Origin: JAFNAG01 sp963824985
GTDB taxonomy: Bacteria > Acidobacteriota > UBA6911
DNA: 64,000 nt
Direction: 5' to 3'
Assembly (NCBI GenBank): GCA_963824985.1
Contig: CAWGRQ010000015.1
Location: 1 to 64,000, forward strand
Shown here: piece by piece, positions 53,174 through 64,000 of the stretch
Layout of the letters: every line of letters begins with the position of its first letter
Position numbering within the stretch: the stretch's first letter is position 1
Translations under genes and position numbers: made by a program
Notes under the pieces: model-generated
What the model saw: only the letters and a program-made list of their open reading frames with translations
What the model was told of the DNA's origin: nothing
The model's database searches: none

Positions 53174-54103
53174 TCAGCGCCCCGCTCGGGGAAAAATCCG
53201 CACCTTGCTGTTCCAGGCGTTGCTATCCTCGGGAATGGCAGCGGGGGTGGCCGGGGGCTCAGCCTCGACCCGATGCAGCCTGGCGGAGAAATTCGCTCCG
53301 TACAGCGTTATCAGGCTGGAAGTGTACACCCAGGCGAGAAGAGCCATAATGGCGCCCATGGTGCCATACACCCGCTGCGAGTCCAGGACGGGAACAAACT
53401 TCCCGAAGATATAACTGCCGGCTTCCCAGAGTATGGTGGCGACGACGGCCCCTGAAAGCGCCTCATGCCAGTGAACCTTCCGGTCCGGCATTAACTTGTA
53501 GATAAAGAAAAAAACGGTAATGGCAATCAGGAATCCTGTGCCCAGGATAATTGAATACCACATGGCGTTGATGATCGGGTCTTTGGCGAAGGCGGGCACG
53601 CGTCGTGCCGCTTGAGATTGCAGGGCCCCAACCCCGGCGGCAATTCCCGCCACGGTCAAAAGCAATGTCCCCCCCAGAAACAGCAGCGCGATGCTTCGGA
53701 TCCGGCTTTCCCAGAACGTCCGTTGCTTGGGAACCTCCCAGGCCCGATTCAGCGCGTTTTCCATGAAGGTGAAGATCCATGTGGAACCCCAAATCACAAC
53801 CACGCAACAGGACAGGAGCACGGCCGGCGGAGGGTCCGTGAGATTGGCGAGATTCTTCTGGAGGAACTGTGAAGAACCAGGGAATAGCACCACTATGCGC
53901 TGAACCACCGTGACGTGCAGTTGTGCCGCGCCCAATGCCGCGTCCAGAATGGCGAACAGGACCAGGACTGCAGGGATCAGGATGAACAGGCTGAAGTAGG
54001 ATATGGCCCCAGCATCCCGAGGGACCTCCGAACTCCACATGGCGCGAGCCGCAGCAACAAACGCAGCCAACACCCTTCGCAATCCGGATTTTGCCTTGAA
54101 CAT
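53174..54103 (-). CDS. YihY/virulence factor BrkB family membrane protein
   Basis: The 309-residue protein has six hydrophobic helices and the family landmarks RDAGAISYFSLFILIPAVLV, NRAWEVPKQRTFWESR, GALVATILWE-like SGAVVATILWEAGSYIF and AIMALLAWVYTSSLITLYGA. Once called RNase BN, the family has no proven enzyme activity and may be a transporter. It heads a two-gene operon with queA. Confidence 0.88.
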   Translation of the reverse strand: MFKAKSGLRRVLAAFVAAARAMWSSEVPRDAGAISYFSLFILIPAVLVLFAILDAALGAAQLHVTVVQRIVVLFPGSSQFLQKNLANLTDPPPAVLLSCCVVVIWGSTWIFTFMENALNRAWEVPKQRTFWESRIRSIALLFLGGTLLLTVAGIAAGVGALQSQAARRVPAFAKDPIINAMWYSIILGTGFLIAITVFFFIYKLMPDRKVHWHEALSGAVVATILWEAGSYIFGKFVPVLDSQRVYGTMGAIMALLAWVYTSSLITLYGANFSARLHRVEAEPPATPAAIPEDSNAWNSKVRIFPRAGR

Positions 54104-54247
54104 TTGAAGTCAGTCTAATGATTTTGGTGGGGACTGTAAATACCCAATCGTTTGATCCGCCCATACATAATCATATAATATTGAAATCAATAGGTTTAAT
54201 GCAGTTATATCCGGGACCGGTTCCGATCTGAGGCAGCCGGTTTGACT

Positions 54248-54277
54248 TTGACAATTCCGGGCGCGGCGGCCTAACAT
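54248..54277 (+). promoter_or_regulatory. candidate folE promoter
   Basis: TTGACA (54248-54253), an 18-bp GC-rich spacer and TAACAT (54272-54277) precede folE by about 95 bp. Confidence 0.55.
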
Positions 54278-54345
54278 GAGGTTTGCCAAGCCCGGGCCGG
54301 GTTAATCATCGAGCCCTGCTCGATTAGCCTGGAGCTGTGATTTCG

Positions 54346-54361
54346 GACTCCGATCGGAGTC
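54346..54361 (+). promoter_or_regulatory. 16-bp perfect palindrome in the folE leader
   Basis: GACTCCGATCGGAGTC is a perfect palindrome 13 bases before the folE ATG, just ahead of the GCGAGAGG ribosome-binding region. It could be an operator or a hairpin that limits ribosome access. It matches no regulator site I can name. Confidence 0.4.
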
Positions 54362-54374
54362 AAGCGAGAGGTTC

Positions 54375-54929
54375 ATGAACCAGCTAATTCGAGATTTTCT
54401 ACTTGAAATCGGGGAGGACCCGGATCGGGATGGACTGAAGGGAACCCCCGAACGGGTCAGCCAGACGATCCGTTTTTTGACCGGCGGCTACCGGCAGGAT
54501 GTAGATGCTCTCCTGAACAATGCCCTATTTGATGTCAAATACGATGAAATGGTGATCGTCTCCAACATCGACTTCTTCAGCTTATGCGAACATCACCTGC
54601 TCCCGTTTTTCGGCAAGGCGCATGTTGCCTATCTTCCGGATAAGAAGGTTGTCGGCATCAGCAAGATCGCGCGGTTGGTGGAGATGTTCAGCCGCCGGCT
54701 GCAGGTTCAAGAGCGGCTGACAACCCAGATCGCCGAGACGATCAACGAAAAGATTGCCCCGCTTGGTGTCGGCGTAGTAATTGAGGCTCAGCACATGTGC
54801 ATGCAGATGCGGGGCGTCGAAAAGCAGAACAGCCGGGCGGTTACGAGTTCCATGCTTGGGACATTCCGATCCCGTCACGAAACCCGGACGGAGTTCCTCA
54901 ACCTGATTCGCCGCGGCGAGTCGCGGTAG
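54375..54929 (+). CDS. folE: GTP cyclohydrolase I
   Basis: The 184-residue protein has the zinc and active-site motifs SLCEHHLLPFFGKAHVAYLP, VVGISKIARLVEMFSRRLQVQERLT, IEAQHMCMQMRGVEKQNS and TSSMLGTFR. It converts GTP to dihydroneopterin triphosphate for folate or queuosine precursors; queA lies 1.2 kb away on the other strand. Length is typical. Confidence 0.97.
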   Translation: MNQLIRDFLLEIGEDPDRDGLKGTPERVSQTIRFLTGGYRQDVDALLNNALFDVKYDEMVIVSNIDFFSLCEHHLLPFFGKAHVAYLPDKKVVGISKIARLVEMFSRRLQVQERLTTQIAETINEKIAPLGVGVVIEAQHMCMQMRGVEKQNSRAVTSSMLGTFRSRHETRTEFLNLIRRGESR

Positions 54930-54960
54930 CCGGCGCCATCGCCCCCCTGCTATTCTGGGT

Positions 54961-55884
54961 TCAGCGCCTGGCCGGCTTGATGTTACGCCCGTGGTAGATG
55001 TCGGCCGGAATATGATGGCCGTTATAAACCTTCTCCAGCAGAGAGTACAAGGTCGGGTCATACGCCTTGAGATCATCGGGTGACTGAACCCGTGTCTCGC
55101 CGTCGAAAAACTCGAAGTTGGACCAGAACCACCATTGTGTCCCCTCCGCCCAATACTCCGCGACCGTGTTGATGGCGTACTGCCCCTTAAAGCGCCCCTG
55201 AGCCTTGGCCTCCTCGTAGGCGGCTTGAAGGTCCTTGAGCAGTTGCGGATCGGCCGCGCGGAAGGTGCTCATGATGTTGTGACTGAATTCGTGAACCAGG
55301 ATATGCTCACCGTAGTAGCGGGTGTTTGGATAGCCGAGGAGGTTCTCCTCGGCGCACGAGGTGATGTTGCCACCCATGCCCCTCGCCCTGCGGTTCCAGT
55401 ATTCCCGGTCGGTCATGCCGCCGATCCCGCCCGGATTGTCATAATTTTCACGCTCCCGGGGGGTCAAACGCGGATCTTCCTTGGCCGGCTTTTTCATGTT
55501 CCGATACTCGGGCAGGTCCGTCTGCATCTCCGTCTGCGCCATGATACAGATGCGGGCCTTCTTGCCGACCATGACCGCGCGGATGTCCGGTCGCTTAGCG
55601 AGCATGCAGTTCACGATATCGCGCGCCATCAGAACCGCCGCGGGCGGCACCTTTTCCGAGGCCACAATCGGTATGCCGATGGCGTCGGCATACCTGCTGT
55701 AAAACGGATCGATCCCAAGTTCAGCGGGGGGCGCCGTGACCATGGTCTGTTCGTAGCTCTCGACAATCGGCCTGGCAGTTTCCGCCGGAGCTGCCGATTG
55801 GGTTCCGGAGCCCACGGGCAACTGGAATGCGCTGAGTTGTAAGGCTGTTGCCAGGAACGCCGCGACCCAAGAGATTCGTTTCAT
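54961..55884 (-). CDS. secreted HExxH metallopeptidase-like protein
   Basis: The 307-residue protein has a signal peptide (WVAAFLATALQLSAFQ). The zinc motif HEFSHNIM lies near residue 193. Some 45 residues later AEYWAEGTQWWFW may supply a third ligand (Glu) in gluzincin fashion. MVGKKARICIMAQTE precedes it. The overall layout recalls lethal-factor-like or anthrax-type gluzincins, but I cannot name the family. It is convergent with folE. Confidence 0.65.
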   Translation of the reverse strand: MKRISWVAAFLATALQLSAFQLPVGSGTQSAAPAETARPIVESYEQTMVTAPPAELGIDPFYSRYADAIGIPIVASEKVPPAAVLMARDIVNCMLAKRPDIRAVMVGKKARICIMAQTEMQTDLPEYRNMKKPAKEDPRLTPRERENYDNPGGIGGMTDREYWNRRARGMGGNITSCAEENLLGYPNTRYYGEHILVHEFSHNIMSTFRAADPQLLKDLQAAYEEAKAQGRFKGQYAINTVAEYWAEGTQWWFWSNFEFFDGETRVQSPDDLKAYDPTLYSLLEKVYNGHHIPADIYHGRNIKPARR

Positions 55885-56063
55885 TGATACCCCTTTCCTG
55901 CCACACGAAGTGACAGCCTAGCTCGACAACGGTTCCCGTGTCAACGCAGGTCAGCAGCCGGGCGCCACCCGGACCTTTGGGAACAGCCCCGCGCGCGACG
56001 CTGTCCGAGCGCCGGGAAAGCATGATAAACTCGTGTCTGCCAATATGCGAAGGGAGGGTAACC

Positions 56064-56726
56064 ATGCGCAGGTTGCTCCTGGTGTTGAGTATTGCTTTTT
56101 CTCTCATTGCCGCCGGCCGGGCTCAGAATCCACCTGGAAGGGGAGCGTCACCCGCTTCTGAGGATCTCGATGTCAGGGTTCGCCGTTTCCTCGAGCGCCA
56201 GCGCGGCGCCTGGCACGATCTGAATGTCCCGGATGCCGATGGGCAAGAACTTCACAACATCATCATCAGGAACAAATACCGGAAGGCTCTCGAAATCGGC
56301 ACCTCCACCGGCCATTCCGGCATATGGATCGCATGGGCCCTGGCGAAAACCGGCGGCAGGCTGGTAACCATTGAAATCGACCGGAGCCGACATGAGCAGG
56401 CACTGGCCAACTTCCGAGCCTCGGGACTGGACGGCTTCATCGATGCGCGGCTTGGCGATGCTCACCGCCTGGTTCCGGAGCTGAAGGAGGCGATTGATTT
56501 CGTTTTCTGTGACGCGGACAAGGACTGGTACCGTCAGTATCTTGCTGCAGTTCTCCCGAATCTGGTCGTGGGCGGTTGCTTCGCGGCTCACAATGTGTCC
56601 GAGCGTGGATACAGGGCTCAGGGGGGCGATTACCTCCAATATGCCCGCGGTATTGCCAGCCTGGAAACGACTCTATTCGGGGGTGGCGGGGGCATGTCGG
56701 TAAGCTATAAAAGGGCGGAGAAATAA
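56064..56726 (+). CDS. exported class I O-methyltransferase-like protein
   Basis: GGAGGG precedes ATG 56064. The 220-residue protein starts MRRLLLVLSIAFSLIAAGRA, a clear signal peptide. The rest is a class I methyltransferase fold: ALEIGTSTGHSGIWIAWAL (SAM motif I), RLVTIEIDRSRHEQALANF (motif II) and DFVFCDADKDWYRQYL, the D-x-D-K pattern of catechol/caffeoyl-CoA O-methyltransferases. Export of a SAM enzyme is odd because SAM is cytoplasmic. The signal could be an uncleaved membrane anchor or the protein may have lost methyl transfer. Confidence 0.75.
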   Translation: MRRLLLVLSIAFSLIAAGRAQNPPGRGASPASEDLDVRVRRFLERQRGAWHDLNVPDADGQELHNIIIRNKYRKALEIGTSTGHSGIWIAWALAKTGGRLVTIEIDRSRHEQALANFRASGLDGFIDARLGDAHRLVPELKEAIDFVFCDADKDWYRQYLAAVLPNLVVGGCFAAHNVSERGYRAQGGDYLQYARGIASLETTLFGGGGGMSVSYKRAEK

Positions 56727-56853
56727 CGACTGGCGGCGGCCGCGCAGGATTTGAGGTTCACCGGGTGGCGACACCTCGGACGCTGGCTGCTTGACCGTGC
56801 ATCCCAGACGGACAAAGTCATCGGTATTGACCGATCCTCGCGCTTTGCCCGGA

Positions 56854-58200
56854 TCACCGCGCCGGGCTTTCCACCGGATCGGGCGATCGCGGCGGTTTCG
56901 CCTTCCCCATCTGCAGCACCGGCCCACCACGGTAGATTTCCCAAGCCATCAAAATATACATCGGCACGTACTCTACCAACAGTACCCAGGTCGGCTCAAA
57001 CACCGGATGGTGGGCATACGCAAGATAGGACAGGAAACAGGCGCCGGTCCAGTAGACCATAAATGCATAGGGGAAAAAAGGGAGCGCCAGCGCGGCCCAG
57101 GATATGTACCAGGGGTGCACGGTAGTGGCCAGACACAGATCTGCGGTCATGATCCAGAATCCGGCATGAAGGATGTCCCGGGCGCTGCGCATGGGAAACC
57201 GCCAGGCAATCAGGCAGGCGATCAAAACCAGAACAACCGCGAGGTAGGGCCCGGTAAGCTTGTCCCATGCTTCTCCCCAGCCGACTCTACCGATAAAGCG
57301 AAGCAGGTAGTGGATTCCGGCATTGAACTCAAAGAGGCGGAAATAGAGCCCAAGCGATCGCAGGTAGGAAAGCCAGGTTCCGGGGGACAGGTATGCCATG
57401 ACGCCGGCGGCAAAAACGGCGAGCCCTGCTCCACTGGCTTTCCATCCCGTGCGTCGCAGCAGCAGGGGCGCCCACAAGGCAGGATGCAGCTTGGCCAGTA
57501 CAGCCCCGGCGAAACTGGTCATGGCTGCCAGACCGCGCGATTTTTGGATGAAGTAAATGGCCAACAGCATCAGGAACATGCTGCCGCTGTCGGAATGTCC
57601 TGAGTGGGAAAACTCAAAGATAAAAAAAGGATTCCACGCCATCAGCAGCAGCGGCTGCAACCCCATGCCAAACATCAGAAGCAGTCTCCAGGCGAGGATC
57701 AACGAAGCGAACTCCAGAAGGCTGAAGATGGCCTTCATCGGCACGACCTCGGGGCCGAACATCGTGTAGGATGCCTGGAACAGCGCCTGAGCCAGCGGCG
57801 GGTAGGCCGTGACATAGGGCTTGGAGTTCAACATCGGATAGATCCGCGTGTCGCGGTACTTTTCCAGTTCGGGGGCATCCGGAGGATACCGGTAGGGATC
57901 GACTCCCAGCGCCGCGAGCTTGCCATCCCACATATATCGATAGACGTCCTCGCTCTGGTCCGGCGGCGCGGGGAGCACCGTGCCGCGATACATCAAGGCG
58001 AAAACCATTATGCAGATGGCGCCGCTCTTTCCTTTGACGGGACACCAGAAATAGCTTCCGAGACATACCAGAAAGATACCGAGCATGAGCGCCACGAACG
58101 CTGAGCTGTGCTCGCGCAGAGGGCTTAGGCGGTAACTCAGGAGCCAGAGCGATTCCAGCAGGCTGCCGGCCAGAATGAGAGGAGCTAAGTGCTTGAGCAT
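56854..58200 (-). CDS. GT-C family mannosyltransferase-like membrane protein
   Basis: The 448-residue protein has 10-12 membrane helices. An early loop motif EDVYRYMWDGKLAALGVDPY resembles the D-x-x-RY-x-WDG of polyprenol-phosphate-dependent mannosyltransferases (MptA/MptB and GT87-like). It also has YPPLAQALFQ and HSGHSDSGSMF. Such enzymes use lipid-linked sugars on the periplasmic face. Acceptor unknown. It is divergent from the ATP synthase cluster. Confidence 0.7.
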   Translation of the reverse strand: MLKHLAPLILAGSLLESLWLLSYRLSPLREHSSAFVALMLGIFLVCLGSYFWCPVKGKSGAICIMVFALMYRGTVLPAPPDQSEDVYRYMWDGKLAALGVDPYRYPPDAPELEKYRDTRIYPMLNSKPYVTAYPPLAQALFQASYTMFGPEVVPMKAIFSLLEFASLILAWRLLLMFGMGLQPLLLMAWNPFFIFEFSHSGHSDSGSMFLMLLAIYFIQKSRGLAAMTSFAGAVLAKLHPALWAPLLLRRTGWKASGAGLAVFAAGVMAYLSPGTWLSYLRSLGLYFRLFEFNAGIHYLLRFIGRVGWGEAWDKLTGPYLAVVLVLIACLIAWRFPMRSARDILHAGFWIMTADLCLATTVHPWYISWAALALPFFPYAFMVYWTGACFLSYLAYAHHPVFEPTWVLLVEYVPMYILMAWEIYRGGPVLQMGKAKPPRSPDPVESPAR

Positions 58201-58239
58201 CCTGAGAATATATCACCGGTGATGCTCAAGTGAAACTCC

Positions 58240-58268
58240 TTGACGAGCGTGGGCCCCTATGATATTTT
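58240..58268 (+). promoter_or_regulatory. candidate promoter of the ATP synthase cluster
   Basis: TTGACG (58240-58245), a 17-bp spacer and TATTTT (58263-58268) precede the b' gene by about 80 bp. Confidence 0.5.
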
Positions 58269-58350
58269 CCACGCTTTCCATAAGCCGTTCACAATATCGG
58301 AACGCGATGGAACTAATTCCGGCAAACTGCTGCTTCGATCGCGTGCGCCT

Positions 58351-58767
58351 ATGATCAGCCTAGATTGGTCCATTGTACCGGCGATCCTGATCTTCATTCT
58401 GACAGTCGTGGCCCTCAACTATCTGCTGATTCTCCCGATATGCCGAATTCAGGAGGAAAGGGAGAAGAGAACGACTGGACTCATGACCCGGTCACGACAG
58501 GATCTCGATCACCAGATGCAGTTGTTTGACCAGTACCAGGCGACCATCAAGAACGCCCGGATGGGAGGGTATCGTCTGGTGGAAAAGGCCCGTTCCGAAG
58601 CCCTGTCGACCCGTAGTGCCGCTTTGACCGGGGCGCGCACGAGCGCAGAACAATTGATCCGTGATGGCCGGGAATCTCTTCAGCATCAGGTGGCTGCTGC
58701 GAAGGTGAGCCTTGACCGCGAAGCCCGCGAGACAGCCGGTCGCATCGCCGCGGCCATTTTGCATTGA
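58351..58767 (+). CDS. F-type ATP synthase subunit b'
   Basis: The 138-residue protein has one N-terminal membrane helix (VPAILIFILTVVALNYLLILP) and a long charged coiled coil (DLDHQMQLFDQYQATIKNAR). This is the peripheral-stalk b' pattern. A second b-type gene follows directly. Start at ATG 58351; no strong ribosome-binding site is seen. Confidence 0.8.
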   Translation: MISLDWSIVPAILIFILTVVALNYLLILPICRIQEEREKRTTGLMTRSRQDLDHQMQLFDQYQATIKNARMGGYRLVEKARSEALSTRSAALTGARTSAEQLIRDGRESLQHQVAAAKVSLDREARETAGRIAAAILH

Positions 58768-58845
58768 TCTCCCCGAGGTGCGGCCTCAAGTTTAGGCCGT
58801 TCCGGGTGTATGAGGATTCCGGGAATGATACCGGCGGGAAAAACA

Positions 58846-59430
58846 ATGACTCATTGGAAGGGGAACAGGTTCTGGACCTGGGTTTGCGGTCTGATCGTGT
58901 TTTTCGCGCTTCCGGGGGCTTTGCAAGCTGCGGAAGGAACCGAGGGCGGGTGGGGCGTGCTGCTTGGGATCGGTCGCTTCACCAATCTGATCATCGTCTT
59001 TTCGGTCCTGGTCTGGGTGGGCCGTAAACCGCTGGCCAATTTCTTCGTCGGCCGGTCGCAGTCGATCAAAGCTCAATTGGCGGAGGCCCAGAAAGCCCGG
59101 TTGGATGCCGAAACACGACTGGCGGAAATCACGGCCCGGATGGCCTCCCTGGATGACGAATTGAAGGAAATCAGGGCCGTGGCCGAACGGGAAGCCCAGG
59201 CGGAGCATCAGCGCCTGATCGCGGAGGCGGAGAGGGATGCGCAGAAGGTCATCGATCAGGCCAAGCGGGAGATTGAGGGGATGATCCGCGCGGCACAGCT
59301 TGAGCTCAGGGCCCATGCGGCCGATCTCTCCGTGGCTCTGGCGCAGCAGAAAATCGAAGGGGAGATCACGGACACGGATCGCAACCGCCTGTTCACGCGT
59401 TTCGTCACGAGTTTCGGAGGCAAGCCGTGA
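58846..59430 (+). CDS. atpF: F-type ATP synthase subunit b
   Basis: The 194-residue protein has a signal-like helix (GLIVFFALPGALQAAE) followed by a membrane helix (TNLIIVFSVLVWVGRKPLANFF) and the coiled-coil stalk (SIKAQLAEAQKARLDAE). An N-terminal extra helix ending in Ala-rich sequence is common in b subunits of this type. ATG 58846 is chosen; ATG 58825 or 58810 are alternatives. It overlaps atpH by 4 bp. Confidence 0.88.
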   Translation: MTHWKGNRFWTWVCGLIVFFALPGALQAAEGTEGGWGVLLGIGRFTNLIIVFSVLVWVGRKPLANFFVGRSQSIKAQLAEAQKARLDAETRLAEITARMASLDDELKEIRAVAEREAQAEHQRLIAEAERDAQKVIDQAKREIEGMIRAAQLELRAHAADLSVALAQQKIEGEITDTDRNRLFTRFVTSFGGKP

Positions 59431-59969
59431 TCACATCCTCTCTCTTTCACCGATATGCGCGCGCCCTGGCGGATGTGACGATGACGAAGGGGGAAGAGGT
59501 CCCTGTCCGGCGTGATCTCGACACCTATCGGGAGATATTCCGCCGGGTTCCGGCCCTCCTGCAGGCTCTGGACAGCCCGGCGATTCAACGCGAGGCCAAG
59601 GACAGGGTGCTGGCCGAGGTTGTGGCGCGCTATCCGGTGTCGGCAACAATGCGCAATTTTTTGGGCACTCTGCAGGACCATCATCGGATCCGCTATTTTG
59701 CCGAAATCTGTGATGCGTACATGACTACGATCGATGAGCGGAAAGGGATCATCGCCGCCCGGGTTACGGCCGCGGCGCCGCTCGGTGATTCAGAGATGTT
59801 CGCCCTGCGCGAGAGCCTGTCCCGGGCTACCGGTAAACAGGTGACGCTGTCGGTGGCAAGCGATCCGAACCTGCTGGCCGGGGTCGTCGTTCAGATCGGC
59901 AGCACCGTGTACGATGGCTCGATCCGCACGCAGCTCCGGGAAATGCGGCGGAGGCTGGCACAGTCGTAA
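59427..59969 (+). CDS. atpH: ATP synthase subunit delta
   Basis: The 180-residue protein starts ITSSLFHRYARALADVT and contains MRNFLGTLQDHHRIRYFAEI and LLAGVVVQIGSTVYDGSIRTQL, the delta/OSCP signature. GTG 59427 overlaps the atpF stop. It joins the stalk to the alpha-beta hexamer. Confidence 0.95.
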   Translation: MITSSLFHRYARALADVTMTKGEEVPVRRDLDTYREIFRRVPALLQALDSPAIQREAKDRVLAEVVARYPVSATMRNFLGTLQDHHRIRYFAEICDAYMTTIDERKGIIAARVTAAAPLGDSEMFALRESLSRATGKQVTLSVASDPNLLAGVVVQIGSTVYDGSIRTQLREMRRRLAQS

Positions 59970-60023
59970 GAGATGAAAACTGCGGTCCGGATGCCATCCG
60001 AACCGCGCTGAGGGGAAAAGGAC

Positions 60024-61590
<1,567 letters not shown>

Positions 61591-61600
61591 AGGTTGGGAT

Positions 61601-62466
61601 ATGGCGAACGTTCGCGACATCCGGCGGCGCATTCGGAGCGCCAAAAATATCCAGCAGATCACCCGCGCGATGAAGTTCGTTTCGGCGGCCCGGCTGCGCA
61701 AGGCCCAGGAGCGGGTGATTGCCGCGCGGCCCTACGCGCAGCAGATGCTGGCGGTGCTCAACAGCCTCGCCATGCGCGTCCCCGAGCAGAGCCACCCGCT
61801 GCTCGCCCAGCCGGGGTGGACAAGAACATCGAACTGGTGGTGATCACGGCGGACAAGGGGCTGTGCGGCGCCTACAACACGAACATCCTGCAGGCAGGCG
61901 TCTTGAGTTCCTCGTCGCCCGCAAAGACGCGGCGTGAACTGAACATTCTCGGAAAGCGCGGCCGGGACTTCTTCCGGCGCCGCACGTGGCCGTGCGCCAC
62001 GAGGCCATTCAGCGTGCTGCAAAAGCCGAGCTTCGCCGACGCGGCCAGCCATCGCCAAGGACATCATCGAGGAATTCGTGCAGGAGAGGAAAGACCAGGT
62101 CTGGCTGGTCTACAACGAGTTCAAGTCGGTCGTGCAGCAGACGGGTGATCGTCGAGCCGCTGCTCCCATCCGCGCTCGATGATCTGCCGGAAGACGCGGC
62201 ACCGTCGAATACCTCTATGACGAGCCGTCCGAGACAAGATATTTAACAACCTGCTCCCACGACATGTCGAGGCGCAGGTCTTCCGGGCTCTTCTGGAAGC
62301 GGCCGCCTCGGAGCAGGGCGCGCGCATGACCGCGATGGATGCGGCCACAAACAACGCCTCGGAGATGATCGACAGCCTGACTTTGTACGCCAACAAGGTT
62401 CGCCAGGCGGGCATTACCAAGGAACTGATCGAAGTGGTCAGCGGCGCGGCTTCCGCCGGATCCTGA
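61601..62466 (+). CDS. atpG: ATP synthase subunit gamma, multiply frameshifted
   Basis: ATG 61601 starts MANVRDIRRRIRSAKNIQQI and TRAMKFVSAARLRKAQERV, the gamma N-terminus. Later frames give NIELVVITADKGLCGAYNTN, QVWLVYNEFKSVVQQ and the C-terminal pieces ARMTAMDAATNNASEMI and ITKELIEVVSGA, ending at TGA 62464-62466. At least five shifts occur, near 61820, 61905, 61985, 62050 and 62145-62225. Total span equals a normal 287-residue subunit. Confidence 0.87.
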
Positions 62467-62547
62467 GCCGGACCGGCCAGTTCGATTGCGGCGCCGAGCG
62501 ATGCGCCTCCCGGTTGCCGGGACACGCGTGACCCGATCGAGAGGAGA

Positions 62548-63960
<1,413 letters not shown>

Positions 63961-64000
63961 CATTTTCTGCCGGATTTCGTGGCGCGCGGTGCAGACGGGA

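Overview
The window looks like a chromosomal segment of a Gram-negative, GC-rich bacterium with diaminopimelate-type peptidoglycan, most likely an acidobacterium (Acidobacteriota). The outer membrane is shown by an Omp85 protein and a TamB protein. The peptidoglycan type comes from the DNPR motif of MurE. The phylum is an inference, based on the PadR regulator beside a permease-prefix membrane protein, the style of the secreted protein at 4862-5818, the anti-sigma/LTXXQ pair, and abundant palindromic interspersed repeats. No rRNA is present to confirm it.

Layout. Positions 1-2603 are an accessory strip: zinc-finger fragments, a ribbon-helix-helix protein, small unknown genes and a tyrosine integrase broken by many frameshifts. 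It ends against a tRNA-Arg(TCT) gene and looks like one end of an integrated element. Positions 2.9-16 kb hold a TrmH-family methyltransferase, a TatD nuclease, secreted proteins, a P-loop kinase-like protein, a receiver-GAF-PP2C phosphatase behind a consensus sigma-54 promoter, a glutaminyl cyclase, an MBL-fold protein, a PadR/membrane-protein pair, tRNA-Pro(TGG), rph-rdgB and a rhomboid protease. Positions 17.5-34.4 kb are a complete-looking division and cell-wall (dcw) cluster on the minus strand: mraZ-rsmH-ftsL-ftsI-murE-murF-mraY-murD-ftsW-murG-murC-ftsQ-ftsA-ftsZ. It has a textbook promoter and three 10-bp-spaced MraZ boxes, but no murB or ddl.

Positions 35-43.5 kb carry ychF, then an envelope-biogenesis operon: an Omp85 protein with about seven POTRA-like repeats, a small SurA-N-like periplasmic protein and a TamB-type protein. 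A two-component system follows. Positions 46.2-51 kb are rplU-rpmA-(terminator)-obg-nadD-rsfS-rlmH, a DksA-like zinc protein and comF. Positions 51-58 kb hold an orphan zinc-binding anti-sigma factor with an LTXXQ-type protein, yihY-queA, folE, a secreted HExxH peptidase, an exported methyltransferase-like protein and a GT-C mannosyltransferase-like protein. Positions 58.3-64 kb are an F1Fo ATP synthase cluster (b', b, delta, alpha, gamma, beta).

Two overlays matter to any reader. First, indel frameshifts are concentrated in the first 2.6 kb, at about 40.2-40.5 kb and at 60.3-62.9 kb, with single cases at 810 and 36063 and an amber codon in atpD. They hit essential genes whose motifs are intact, so most are probably base-calling or assembly errors. 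Second, several families of palindromic repeats fill almost every long intergenic gap, including a four-unit tandem array between mraZ and ychF. I found no CRISPR array, no complete insertion sequence and no clear defence island. The most unusual locus is the seven-POTRA Omp85 / SurA-like / TamB operon.
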